A stretch of DNA of 64,000 bases from Opisthorchis felineus (lineage: Eukaryota; Platyhelminthes; Trematoda; Opisthorchiida; Opisthorchiidae). Shown one piece after another: positions 11,740 to 23,699 of the stretch (position 1 is its first letter; each line of letters opens with the position of its first letter). Location of the stretch: contig SJOL01002045.1 in assembly GCA_004794785.1 (NCBI GenBank), forward strand, positions 1 to 64,000, read 5' to 3'. The notes below the pieces were generated by a model. The model had not been told where the DNA came from and did not search any database. It saw only the letters and a list, made by a program, of their open reading frames with translations. The position numbers and the translations under genes were made by a program.

Positions 11740-12870
11740 GAAGCTGATTATGAGGCCTCACGTATGCACGGTAACCTAATCCAATGGCCAAGGCAATGAA
11801 ACTCACATGTTTCCGGATGGCTTGCAGTGCAAATAGCACAGAATTATATCGCAGCCAAACACAGCTTTTGCAGCCCGCTTCTGCGAAGTCATCTTGTCCA
11901 TGACGAGCGTTTTGACCGAATACTGTCCAACCATCATATCCTTGAACAAGCATAACAGCTTGCACAAAGGCGCAAAATGCTCGGTTTCAATGAAGGCACA
12001 CATAACGGGTTGGCCCATGCCCATACCATCCGTAATGAGGAATGTATATGGCTTGTAACTCAACAGTGGACGTTGGGGGCTCTAAACGTTTTTACCCAAG
12101 GCGGTTGGTCCGGTGCGTATCATCGACGTTTACGACGTCAGGGAAACGTCGAAAGAGTGCGATCTGCTGCGTTCGGGAAGAGCACAGGTGGCTAAAACTG
12201 CCACCCTCTGATTCCACCAACAGTACGCGACAACACTCTCGAAGCTTGGCTATGATGAATGACATATCATCTAAGAAACCAAATAAAAGTTGACCACTGA
12301 CCTACTTAACAATGGGGGTCGGCAGTTGACGCGATAGTTGTACACATCCTGGATTGTAAGTGCCCTTCCAAAATTATCAACGACGTATTATCGAATCTCC
12401 AACGAAGGAGCACCATACTTCAAAAGGGTTCTACACTTCTTCAATTCATCACTTGTCAGGCGCCAGTTGATGGGGAGCCTGTCAAAAATAAACTTGCTTC
12501 GTGGGTGTTTGTGCTCCAGGCGGAACGAAGCAATCATCAAGTAGTCATGATACTGGCGACCATGGAATCTTGCCGGACAACCAGTACGACGTGTGCTACC
12601 GGGTACACACAAATAACGATAAACTCAACAGCTCTTACGAAATCCGCGGCCTTGGCTTCGTCTGCAGGGACGTCTGCTGCAACGGTAGAACGCTTCTTCA
12701 TATAAACGTATCGAATTGTTGCCCCCTTGGGAGTTTATGTGTACGAAAACAACCAAATTATTGATCATATATACACTCTCAAAGCGATTTCAAATGCACT
12801 GAAAGAGAAAAAACGTGGACCAGCTAACTTCTCAACAAAATCATCTACCGCCTTCGCGGACAACGCACGC
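11740..12870 (-). pseudogene. ZSWIM-type / MULE-like transposase gene remnant
   Basis: Read on the minus strand, the pieces occur in family order. An N-terminal FFSFSAFEIAL block near 12840 matches the usual F-x-S-x-x-x-F-E start. Around 12600-12388 come TGCPARF, then FRLEHKHP, then LTSDELKK and LLKYGAPSLEIR, typical of the ZSWIM1/3 N-terminal region. Around 12260-12063 come CRVLLVE, FPDVVNVDDTHRTNR (first acidic residue of the transposase core), then ITDGMGMGQPVMCAFIE. Next are TLVMDKM (second acidic residue) and IILCYLH running into ALQAIRKH after a one-base frame change near 11840. Stop codons and at least one frameshift break it, and no SWIM CxC..CxH motif is visible downstream. The family descends from Mutator-like DNA transposons, and many copies were domesticated or multiplied in animals. 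This copy is dead. Confidence 0.75.
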
Positions 12871-12999
12871 GCAGCCGTGACAGCCAGTAAAGATATGAAT
12901 CCCGCGCCCACAGTGGGCCCTGAGTACGTTTAAACAACTACCAACAAAACTGCGGCCATGTGGGGAGATTTTAAGGGCCCGAATAATTACCATCAAATG

Positions 13000-15700
13000 C
13001 TAAAACCTCATGTTAAAATTTCCTTTTTTGGAACCATGGTTTCCGAGAAATTTTAGGTGTGCCTCTAAGGCTCGGCGGAATAGACATTATCATACGTTCA
13101 AAGTCAAATGCGCGCCCAAAGTTTAAAAGGAGATTAATTAGAACAAATCGCAAAAAATAATGGCAAATTAGCGTGGTTTTTTGTTTGAGCCCACATGTAG
13201 CAAAATGCAACATTTTTGCGTAAAACGTTTTATTCCACTTGCAAGCGTTTTGCAGAAAAACGCGTTCTGCGTTCAAGGCGCGGCCGATTACTGCGGAAAC
13301 TTTTCATAATTTTGCAGCGGGCGCCCCAGCAGACAAACCCGAGAAATTCGCCGCAGCAAGTGAGTTTTATGAATTTTTCTATGATGGTTTAAAACAAGTT
13401 TTATCAAGTGTACGTGTAGTGGTTTCGGTACACAAAAAGCTACTTTAGGAGGAGTGTATGGCAAAGAAATAAACATACTCTGAATTGAGCACACACTAAT
13501 AAAGAGGGTCGAATGGAACAGACTCACTAAGAATTGTTCTTTTTAAAATAGTTCGTCGTTGACCCAGGTCAGTGAATAAATAATAATCCGATCGTGGATG
13601 TCCATGGGTCTTCGTTCCGGGAAGCTTTCGCACACAATAAACTCCAAAGACAGTCTGAAATGTTTTGATACCAGATTTAGCACATGAAGCTTGCGAATGA
13701 CCGCTGTAGGCGCGCGTGCAATGAGAAGAGAAAGTCGGAGCATGCGACCACGCCCGTATTGTATGTGAATTGTACAAAAATGCGCGTTTTTGTGGTTTTG
13801 CGTATTTAGACAAAAAAGGTATATGGAAGCGATGATATACGTAACTTTATAATGAACGCAAAAGAAAGATACAAAACACGTCATACGCAAGGTTTGACAT
13901 ACACCGCTATAATGTGTCCTTGATAGTGTTATAGGAGTTATCAGTGGCTTTATGAGCAGTACGAGCGGGTAGTTTAACACGGTGGCCATTATTTGTGTGT
14001 TGTGACAGAAATTCAGCTAATTGAGACGGTTATGTGGGCGCATGTAGCACGCTCGGTCGGGCAGTGGAAGAAGTACTGTAGAGAAATACAGGCCAGCCAT
14101 CAGATTGGGTACGGCGTTCTTGGGACCGTCATCGGACATTGCACTTTGGCTCCGTACGTGAACATCTTGTGTGGGTCAGCTGGGTGGTTGAGAGTGGCAT
14201 GGGGATCGTGAGAATTTGATACCAATGTGGACCAAGGATATCCCTTGGTCTATCGAGGACACGGGGTGGTTAATTGCTACCATTTAAATGAGGCAATAAA
14301 ACAGCTGGTTGAAGGGTTTATGACTTCGTAGCTAGCTCGTGTAAAATGGACTGGTTAGGTGGTAAGCATTTGGGAGATAAGATTATTGGAACATGCTGGA
14401 ACAAAAAATGGGATTAGGAGGCCAACACAGACAGTTTTTGGAACAATTCAGTAACTCTCACTCAGAAAGTGGGTGTGGAGCTGTAGAGGACGACAGGTTA
14501 CATTTTAGGGGCTACGGTGAACAGAAGCACAACGACTGGGGATATGGATTTCCTTCCGATAGTGAGTGCTGAGCAAAAATGTGTCCTTACAAATCTTGGA
14601 ATTTGGTTGGGCCAGAGGAATTAGAGGTTCAAAACACGCAGAGAAGGGGTATCGGAGAAAACCGTGAGGCGCACGGTAGTTTTGCACGTTTGGACGATGA
14701 GGTGACCTGAGTATGGGACAGTTACAAAAGGAGAAGGGAAAAGGGTAGATGTCTTGCTAAGCGAACTGCACCAGAGGCGTTACGTCGTGTGTATTCTGTA
14801 CACCTCTGTTAACCTACCCATTGGCAGTATTTTTAATTCTGATATAAGCGCTGTTTTGGATTGTAGGAGGATTCCCTTGAATGTATGCTACAACCGTGGG
14901 AAGTTTAAGTTAATCTTCTGTGTATATTGTTGGAACTGGCGAGCCACTCTTCCTAATTTGGAAGTTGTTAAGATCGCTCGCGGTGCGTATTGACACCAGA
15001 ATAATTTGGAGCAAGGAGTGGCTGCACATAGAAAAGGGTTAACTTAAATTGTTTAGGGTCGATCAAGGCATTTTTGACACTGTGGTAGAGCAGTGTATGG
15101 AGGGAAAATGTGTTGACTCACCACAAATGGTGGGGTATGAGTGTCAGGGTTACGGGAGAAGACTACACAATACAGAACGAGCTGGTGGATATTTTGGGAT
15201 GGGTAGCAGAAAAAACATACTGACCAAGAGAGACAAATGTGGATGGAAGGACGAAAGGTGGATATTAAGGAATCAGGGTCCACCGATAATTTAGAGGACG
15301 AAGACGGTAGTGGTGGCATTTTGGCCATGTACGATGCTTGGATGTAGGTTGAAGGGTACTGGTCCCTGGGGCAATAAGGTAGAATTTGCGGTCCATAATT
15401 GGGTCATCATAATCAGACACAGTTTGACTGCATTGGAAGTGGCCGTCTTAGTCGCCTGTGTATTAGGACAGTTTAGACATGGAAGTGACGGCAGGTGGCA
15501 ATACGCCGGCATGAACGGTGAGTTTGAGAATGCTAAAACGCATATGGAAAACATGAAAAAGAGCCTACGGTAGCCTGAAATAGAGAACTTCTGTCAGCGT
15601 ACCACGTTTGTCCCAGATACGGAAGCTTTGTTTAGCTATAACTGGATGCTAAAGATCACAAGACAGTCGGTTTACAAACGTAAGCACCAGAGCTGATAAG
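13000..15700. other. unassigned stretch, G-rich on the plus strand
   Basis: No recognised gene. From about 14000 to 15560 the plus strand is visibly rich in G and poor in C, with GTGG and GGGG words frequent. This then flips to C-rich sense in the CR1 fragment starting near 15.7 kb. A minus-strand open frame of 148 codons (13543-13989) overlaps another on the same strand and shows no known domain. The skew suggests a separate inserted block, perhaps element sequence in antisense, but nothing identifies it. Confidence 0.4.
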
Positions 15701-15725
15701 CGGTGTCCAAGAACCGACGTCCGGG

Positions 15726-17124
15726 TTGGCGACAACGTTCCTCCTGGCTACCAATACCGTAGATGACCGACAGTATGGATTCCTGTCTCAACTATCCGTT
15801 AGTGGCTGCCAGATTCAGTTCTTCGAGACCATCACTGCAGCCTACGACGCTGGATACTCCACTGTAACAGTTTACCTGGACACTCAAAAAGCCTTTGACC
15901 AGGTCCCCCATGTATCCCTGCTACATAAACAGTATCGTTGGCATCACTGGAACTTATTTCAGTGGTTCGCCTCCTACCTATTTGTCAGGAAGCAAGCAAC
16001 ACAAATCGGGGACATACAATCATTTCCACTATCGATCACCCGTGGAGTCATGCAAGGAAGTGTGCTACGGCCCCATCCTCTTCTTACTGTACATCAACGA
16101 CGTCTCCAACGCCATATCCCACGGTAAGGTCTTCCTCTTCGCGGACAATATGAAAATCGCGTACAGATTTCCCCACACTGCACAAGCCCTTACCTTTCAC
16201 CAGGTTAAGCAAGACTTAGATTCACTGAATCGCTGGTCAAGCGACTCTGGCTTAAGCTTCTCCTCCATGAAATCCTGCGTAACTTCCTGCTGCTGCTCCC
16301 TCCCAGCCGGTGCTTTCACAATTAATGGAAATCCTATCCCTCATTCCACAGAGATCAAAGATTTTGGCCTCAGATTCTCCTGTACGATTAGCTTTTCCCA
16401 CCAGGTGCATTTCCAGGTCGCCCGAGCACGCAGGCTCAGTTTTTTAATACTATGCTCCTTTCGCCTTCCAGACACAATGGCTGCAATTTTTAAGCTATGC
16501 GTACTACCAATCGTGGAATTCTGTCCCTCAATCTCCTCCCTGTACACCCAAAGTTGTAGCCTCGCAATTGAAAGCGTCCAACGCTCATTCACGAAAAAGC
16601 TGTTCCCTCGGTCCAACCCTCACTTTTACCGATCCCGCTGTCAAATCCTAGGCCTTCAACCACTATGGCTCAGACGGTTTAAGATGAATCCAACTCTCTT
16701 ACACCGTCTGCTGCACAAAAGCGACCTTATGGCACAGGCTAGACCAAACGTAAACCCTCGACCTCGCTACAGACTCCGTAACTCCTGCAACCGCTTAGTG
16801 CATCCTCCAGCTCGTACAAGCCTACGCCACTACTTCTTTCTAGTTTACTATGCTCGCACCTGGAACGGCCTTCCTGAGCAGCTGCAAAGCATCACGCATC
16901 ATCATACTTTTTTCAGTCCGTGGACAAATTCCTTACCTGCGAAACTGCTGCTGCCTTCCTTAATACCCAACTGCCTCCCGACCTCCTCTATGAATCGGGT
17001 CCAATGCGTATTTGAGTTTAGCGACGATACAGTTAGTGGGCAAGTAAAAGATCCTGTTATCGTATCTTCCTTACCACTTGACTTGCTTCAAGCCACCGTA
17101 GGAATAAACGCTTACTTGGTCTAA
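15726..17124 (+). pseudogene. CR1-like LINE reverse-transcriptase fragment
   Basis: Two overlapping frames encode the middle and C-terminal part of a CR1/Jockey-group reverse transcriptase. The first frame gives RQYGFLSQ, then TVYLDTQKAFDQVPH with a catalytic aspartate, then SITRGVMQGSVL. The second, from about 16069, gives GPILFLLYINDV, FADN at 16138-16149, SGLSFSSMKS, and the thumb and C-terminal SLAIESVQRSFTKKLF region, ending with WNGLPEQLQS before a stop at 17124. One extra base near 16068 separates the frames. The usual F-A-D-D catalytic motif is FADN, so the enzyme would be inactive even in frame. No endonuclease lies directly upstream. The 5' loss fits normal LINE truncation or a later insertion. 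The copy is not functional. Confidence 0.85.
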
Positions 17125-17640
17125 ATATGTTGTGTTACTGGCCTGGTTGTTTTTCTTTCTTTTCTCAGCCAACTTATACCTCGTTCTAGTCAAGTCCCTA
17201 CCCCAGACTACTCTATCAGCTCTGTCTAGTGACCGGTGCACCTGACCTAACTGTAACTGACAAAAACCAAACCAAACTCAGCTTTTTTGCTTCATTACTA
17301 GTGCGCATTGTTCGCCGATATATATATACCAAATCCATCTGATGATTTGCTCCACAACTCACTAAACACTCGCACACGCAGCATTGCGGTACGCTTCTGC
17401 TTGACATGGCAGCTCACACCAACGCTCAGTCGCCGTTTAGCCAAAGTGCATTTGCCCTGAATATCACCATTTGATTCCCATTGTCTCAGTGGCAACTGTC
17501 ATTTTACTTGCCTCCTCCGCGACTTGCCTTTACCAGTGTCTGTTTGCCGTTTGCCTGTTCGAATCGACTGAGCTGTTTTTACTCGCCTTGCTTTCTCCCC
17601 GACCGGAAAAACTGGCAGCTGTAGTATTTTATCAATGCAC

Positions 17641-17770
17641 AAACAGCATTCTTGAGACGTCCTCAAGTGTTCGGCAATCGTGGTCTCAGGACCACAGCTC
17701 GTGTGGTTTGGTGTCGGCGAATCAGTAACGAGGCTATTAGAAAGCTGTCAACCGTTGTCAGGGGCTTTCT
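17641..17770 (+). pseudogene. RTE-type LINE 3' remnant
   Basis: A short frame reads RRPQVFGNRGLRTTARV and then WCRRISNEAIRKLS. This is the C-terminal signature of trematode RTE-like reverse transcriptases (L-R-R-L-x-V-F-x-x-R-x-L-R-x-I-A, then V-S-N-x-E-V-R). The same block recurs at 41015-41090. Both sides are lost. Confidence 0.6.
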
Positions 17771-18070
17771 TGTCGTCAGTTTCTATCCACATTGCCGGAA
17801 TAAGTGTCTGGAGCTGTGGGCAAGTCGGAATGATTGTAATAATGTAGCACTAAGTCCTTCCCTATCCAACTTTATTCTATTCTTCACCAAAAGTTCTTCA
17901 AATAAATCATGGTTCCACGGCCATGAAACATCAGCGGTGGACACTGATGTCATGCCGTCCATGATGACGAGGAGTAGGCTGACGACCCCGTTCGTATTGC
18001 ATAGAATTTGGCCGCAACACCTGCGCGTCAGCCAGCTCCGACCAGCTCAGGCATTTAAAAATCAATCTTC

Positions 18071-18890
18071 ATGCCTCGGTGTCGTCTTTTGACTGCTTTT
18101 AACGTGCGCGCGCTGGAGCAAGCAGAACAACGAGCTACTGGTTCTCTCACACTGAACGCGCTTGATATTGCTGTGTGCGGTGTATCAGAAACCAGATTTC
18201 AGGATGCAAGTACAATGTTTGAGATAACCGACCAATCACTCTCCACTCACTTCCGGCTGCTAATCTCTGGCGGTCCAAGGACAGCTGCGGCACGATGTTA
18301 TCAGTCACCGGAGGGAAGGTTCCTTGCTTGGATGGATACCCGCTAATAGTTGCACCCGCGCGGCTCGTTTGAAAGCGTCTATGAAGGTCTTTCGCTAGCA
18401 GGAAGTTAATCGTCACGCTTTCGTTCCAAATGGCCGTAGATGTGATACCATCAAAGACAAGTTTCCTGACACTCTAAATGTCGCGTTACGGCGAGGTAAA
18501 AGCACAGATATCGATGTGGTTGCCAGAGTACTGAAAGCGTAATTTGGCGGACATAGCGCGTCTGAGACTCAGTTAGTTGGTTGACATGTTTTGGGCTCGG
18601 TATGCACGGACAGTGACAAACGAGTGCTTCAACGATGTTGTGACCGCGAAATTTCTATACACAGCTAACTTCCGAAGTAACCGACGTGGTCTGGGCATAT
18701 GGTGTCCTCAAACGATGCGCTAGCCACAAACCCAAATGGACCACATTGTTATCAGTTACGGAAAGCGCGAACCTAATGCGACCACCACCTTGACGTGGTG
18801 GTCTGGCTTGTTTGCTCTAATGAACCCGCGCACTATGCTGCCTGAAACTCAGTTCCACAATGTGCGGCCGTGCCAGGAAGGCCAACGAGG
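18071..18890 (+). pseudogene. RTE-type LINE endonuclease remnant, copy A
   Basis: The first frame carries the endonuclease opening LLTAFNVRALEQ, then LDIAVCGVSETRFQDAS, in which the catalytic glutamate of SETR is kept. A later frame near 18440-18545 reads DTIKDKFPDTLN and STDIDVVA, the region before the GD-N catalytic motif, which is itself destroyed. Near 18733 another frame reads TQMDHIVISYGKRE and TWWSG, matching the endonuclease C-terminus. Several stops and frame changes separate the pieces. The order and spacing fit one decayed copy of an apurinic-type endonuclease domain. From about 18730 it continues into the left arm of the long inverted repeat. Confidence 0.75.
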
Positions 18891-19570
18891 AGCAGTCAGA
18901 CCAGGAGAAGCAAGACACCTACTACGGGTGATGGTATTATTAGGCGGTCTAGGTGTCCTCTGTGATGGCAGGATGAAGACAGTAAGGTGACTACCCCAGG
19001 TGGCCAGCATATTCATGTTCATAGAAGCAGCGATGCTGCTTTCCCCCGAGGAAGGGCAGGTTGGGAAAGATCGGCCCTAAAAATCGCACACACCGATCCT
19101 TTAACGGTTGACCATGACCGCCGCGCGCATTGTTCAGTACAGCCCGAATACTTTTGAAACCAAAGGGTCTGGTGCTGCTCAAAATGCACCTGCTGTGCGC
19201 ATCAGCACTAAGAGTGAGACGGTAATGCAGTCCTCCCTTCGCCCTCAGAACAGGCCAACACCCTGAAGCCGAGCACGCCAGATTATGGAGTCGCCGACTC
19301 CGGGTAGGATCCCCAAGAAGACTCTACTTCCCGCTGCCTCGCGGGTTAGACTTTTTGTCAGAGTCTAGAGGCAAGGTCTTCGAACGAAACCTCACATTTT
19401 CCACTACTTTGTGTGTCAGATTTTTGGGTTACAGGCTAGGAGCCGGGTTCGTGAAAAAAACCTACATCCTTCTTCTGCCTTGTGGGTCAAAATGATTAGT
19501 CAAAGGATCAAGGTGTGGTACCTCAGCCAAACCCCTTTCATCGGACTGGGCAACCGGAAGGTGACATGTG
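18730..19570 (+). repeat. left arm of long imperfect inverted repeat
   Basis: The reverse complement of this arm matches 20800-21580. Matching blocks include CCAGACCACCAC.TCAAGGTG, CTTCCTGGCAC/TTTCCTGGCAC, GGGCCGATCTTT, CTAAAAATCGCACAC and TCAAAATGCACCTGCTGTG. The block around 19060-19290 is nearly identical in both arms. Near 19330-19500 the arm holds about three degenerate units of roughly 72 bp, each with a GCCT.G.GGGT.AGA-like core. Confidence 0.8.
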
Positions 19571-19686
19571 CCCACACAGCTCGTTGTCTACTGAGGTCCC
19601 TCCCAACTTCGTCATTCGGTCGTCACCTATCTGACCGGTGTGCATTATACATCCCGCTGTCCATTAACAATACATAAAATACCACC

Positions 19687-20290
19687 TTGCTAAATCCACG
19701 GGATCTTTTCCATATAGGGGCTTTCGACGTCCGCACTGTATGCCAAGTTGGCAAACAAGCAACTTTCACTGAGGCCTTTTACTCTCTTAAAGTTGCTGTA
19801 CGCCGTGTCCCCGAAACATGCGTGGTCACGCTTCGCAAAATGCCAAGGACGACCGGCTGTTTCACATTTCTCCCTCCGTGCGTCCGGTGGTCCAGAAGCG
19901 ATGACTCGTGGAATATTTGGCGTGGGAGTCACACTCAGCCCCATAGCTGAAGCGGTTTGCTGGATCGGATTCCAGTGAACAAACGTCTTCCCGCCGGACG
20001 TTTATCAGGCTCAGTGCCTCTCGGCGGTGCCTGCTTATAGTGTCGGCATACACTACAACAGACTGCCGTTCTGACGATGAGAAGGATACTTTCTATCGAG
20101 AGTAATAAGGGTTCATTCCTCAAGCAAGAAGCGCTGACACTGTAATCCTTGCGGGCGATGTGGATACCCAAGTGGGTCGTTTGAGTTCCTTGGAATCACA
20201 TCTGGGTGGTCTTTTCGGAGTCGATCTTCGTCGCATAGAAAATAAAGAGCGAGTCCTCCTCCTGTATGCTAAACATTACTGTTTCTGACC
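19687..20290 (+). pseudogene. RTE-type LINE endonuclease remnant, copy B
   Basis: Successive frames give AFDVRTVCQVGKQAT (opening, compare copy A), then FSLRASGGPEAMTRG and FGVGVTLSPIAEAV, then VSAYTTTDCRSDDEKDTFY. These are followed by TVILAGDVDTQVGRLSS and HLGGLFGV. The catalytic G-D-x-N is GDVD here. The 5' region has frame changes around 19800-19850 and a stop near 20106. Orientation is the same as copy A. It sits in the spacer between the two inverted-repeat arms. Confidence 0.8.
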
Positions 20291-20799
20291 AGTACGAACT
20301 TTCAGCATTGTTAGGCAGAATTTCATGCTGATACCACTCTACCGCTTGCAGTTAGGCGCTGCTACGGCCGAGAAGCCTATCCTGCACAAGCTTGGCCAAA
20401 AGTTCGGGCGGCTTGTCGGTCAGGTATCAAGGCGAACTCTAATTGGTCGAAAGCCTGGACCCAGCAGCCAATCATGACCTAGTATTGGCCGGGTGCCGGT
20501 TGCCAATGCTGCAACTTTCAGGCCGTTTCCGCACACACTCTGGATACGAAGCGCTGTACAGGTGTTTTTTACTTCGTTTTGGGCGTTATTATACCTGGTG
20601 CACATTTGGTGGTTGTTTTTGACGTGAACGCCGGCTTGGGAGCCTCAGGCCGAGAACTACGCTGAGGAAAATCCTGTTATTACAAGCATAAACGTTTGCA
20701 TCGCGTAACCTGGCGGCCACTAACTGCAGATCAACTGTGGACCCAGTTGGAACACCTGACCGTCAGCCACCGGAGGGGGCCCGTTCCTTCTGCGATAGA

Positions 20800-21580
20800 G
20801 AAGAACTGCAAAAGTGAATGATACTTCCCGGTTGCCTAAGCCGAATAAAGGCGCTTGACTTACGTACCCCACTTTGAGCCTTTGACTGAAAGTTCTGACC
20901 CACAAGGCAGTTGGAGGATGTCAGGTTTTATTCAGGGAACTTGCCCTTAGCCCGTGACTCAAAAGTCTGAACCACGAGGCAGCGGTTGTTAGGGTTTTTG
21001 GGGGACCCTTCTTAGAACCGATGGCTCAATAGTCTGATCTGCTCGGCTGCAGGGTGTTGGCCTGTTCTGAGGGCGAAGGGAGGACTGCATTACTGTCTCA
21101 CTCTTACTGCTGATGCGCACAGCAGGTGCATTTTGAGCAGCACCAGACCCTTTGGTTTCAAAAGTATTCGGACTGTATTGAATAATGCGCGCGGCGGCTA
21201 TGGTCAACCGTTAAGGGATCGGAGTGTGCGATTTTTAGGGCCGATCTTTTCTAACCTGTCCTTCCTCGGGGGACAGCAGCATCGCTGCTTCCATGAAGAT
21301 GGATATGCTGGTGGAAACACCTTACTGCCGTCACGTTTCTATCGCAGAGGACTATACAACTTTACCTCCAGACGGCCTCGTAGTGCGATTCGTCGCAGTA
21401 CGGGGACTAGCCGCTCTTCCCTAGGCTGCTCGTCTTTGGTTTTCCTGGCACAGTTGAAGCTTTGGGAACTGAATTCTCGCCAGTATAGCCCGCGGAATCA
21501 TTGCAGCGGAGAAGCCAGACCACCACTTCAAGGTGACGGCTTTAGATCGGGTCACTTTCTGGTGATCGAAAGTGTAGCAG
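20800..21580 (-). repeat. right arm of long imperfect inverted repeat
   Basis: Matches the left arm 18730-19570 in inverted orientation. Its outer end (about 21440-21560) holds, on the minus strand, the same endonuclease C-terminal segment that copy A carries on the plus strand. The arms therefore derive from two RTE-related copies inserted head-on or from an inverted duplication. The open frame at 21133-21585 is only the repeat read through. Confidence 0.8.
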
Positions 21581-22689
21581 CTTGAACCGATGTACCTCGG
21601 CTACATTGTTTATCGCTGATGATTTGAATTGAATTGAGCTAGGTCAAAACGACTGTCGGCACAGATCGGGGAGCATGGTGGGTCTAAGAGGCCGAGGAAA
21701 CGTAAGAAGCGAAAAGTACTGGAAGTGTCTGCAGCTTGGTCCACGTGATTCGCTCGACAGTTCTTCGGAAAGGTCTTGTCACTGGAGCAGTCAAGGAACA
21801 CAATGGTTCCTTGCTATTCAACAATCGCTGCTGATGAGAACCTTGTCGATATAGAGAATTCAAACGACATCATTCCAATCCTTAAGGACGAACGTGGAGC
21901 TCAGGCACTATTGAGCGAATTGGTCACCATACCATCTTTCGATATGCGCCTTGCGCCTACTCAGTTCATTCTCAGAACATGCTCCTTATAGTTCAAGGAA
22001 AGTCACTGGAGGTTGTGTTCGACCAAATTAGTGCGTAAATCTCGAAGGCCCTATCCACCCTTGCTAAGCTGTTCCAATTGTGCTGTCGAAAACACCACTG
22101 GGCCCCAATGTGTTCCAGGCTACAGTAAGCTCTATGCTGATATACGGTTGCAAGATATGGCCTCTGCAGACAGATGTCCTGAGACATCTTCAGGTTTTTA
22201 AATACCGTTGTCTCAGAAGTGTTGTTGTTATCAGATGGCGTTGACAGTTTCATAATGAAGCGTTTATAAAACGGGTGTTCGGTAGTGCAGCAGATACTCC
22301 AGTCGTGGGAGGCGTCCAGCGCCATCAAGTGTGGCGCCTCGGCCATGTGCTATGCATAATGGATAATCATATATCAAGACTAGAACCGTTTACGGTACCC
22401 CCATCAGTATGGCACAAACTGCGAGGTGGACAATGTGTGACTTAACAGGAGGTTGTGAAAGAGATAGCGGGGAGTACGGATCTTGTTGATACGGTCTGCT
22501 TTCTAGAATTGGATTCCGTGACACTTGCTGTGTTTCACAGTAAACGTCGCAAGAAATGGCGATCATGTCCTCAGTTTCTTTCCAGATTGTTCGAATGAGT
22601 GTTGAAAGTGTGGACACATCGACTGTTTGTGGTAAGCTACCACTGTGTCCCTTTCCATTCTAGGGCGTTATTCAAATAACGTGATATGT

Positions 22690-22935
22690 TCACACAGTGA
22701 ATCAATGGTGTTGCCCGCCCATGTTGCCTTGAATGGTGATGGTGGTGGTTGTTGGTCTCTGGTCTTTCGGGATGATTGAACTCTGGGGAGCTGAACTTCA
22801 GCCAGTATAGCCCACTGGATCACTTCAACAAATTTTGGCCACCACGTCCGGATGGGGGACAGCCATTTATTGGGGCACCAGCGAGGGAGAAATCTCATCG
22901 CACGCACACTATAGCGCAGTTTTCCAATCACTGAT
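22690..22935 (-). pseudogene. RTE endonuclease C-terminal fragment, third copy
   Basis: On the minus strand, a frame containing WLSPIRTWWPKFVE and AILAEVQLPRVQSS aligns with the TWWSG...PETQFHNVRP segment of copy A and with 21440-21560. At the DNA level the shared word CCAGTATAGCCC appears in both minus-strand copies. Flanking sequence to 23700 is GC-rich and may be more of the element, but I could not assign it. Confidence 0.55.
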
Positions 22936-23699
22936 TTTTACAGTAGGACTTGAACATCCCTTACAACTGGTCAAAAGCCAACCACCTGGCGTTGACCAAC
23001 AGAACGCCTTGTTTTGGCGTTCTGGACCGAAGTTGATCCGGATTTTGTGGACAAGTTTTCACGCCCTGTGGAGTGCAATTATGAAGTTTGAAGTTATGAA
23101 TCAAGACAGCGTTGTAGATTATGATGTCGTAGCCCCAACGTTCCTGTCATCTTTGTCCCGGGTCTCACAACCAGGTAAATACATGCAAATAAAACAGCAA
23201 TACAAACTAGCCAGAAGATCTTGTGTGACACGCCGTGGTGCATCACCCTCACTTCCTGAACCGAAACTTGTCGCAGTCTTCGAACCATGAGATATTGGAG
23301 GGTCGTTTTACAGGAATTTAAAGCGGGAGTTTACAACTAAGTTCCAGGAGGCCTACACGGCAGATGGTTCAGGACGTGCCTTCAGAACACTGGAGCGGTG
23401 CCTGTAGCAGCGTCGGAGCAAGCCCGGTGCTAGTGAAATTGAGGACCTGCTACCTCTGTCGAGTAGAGGGAAACCTTCTGGATGACAACTATGTCCTTAT
23501 CTTATTCACTGAGCTATTGGCGTCCAGTAGCCATCTGAAGTTTCAGGAGAACCTAGCCGTCTCCGGACCTCCGGAATCCAGTTCACCAGCGTCAATTAAC
23601 ATAACCACCATAATTGTAGCCACAGTTGTTCGCTACCCGCAATGGACCAGTTCCGACCAACAATGTAGACTTAGCCTCTGATTTATGTTTCTGCAAACT

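Noticed and set aside
13496..13989. Two overlapping minus-strand frames of 105 and 148 codons
   Set aside because: They overlap each other, have no known domain, and frames of this length occur by chance in this window.
21133..21585. 150-codon plus-strand frame
   Set aside because: It is the right arm of the inverted repeat. The same peptide appears from the left arm on the opposite strand, so it reflects repeat DNA rather than a gene.
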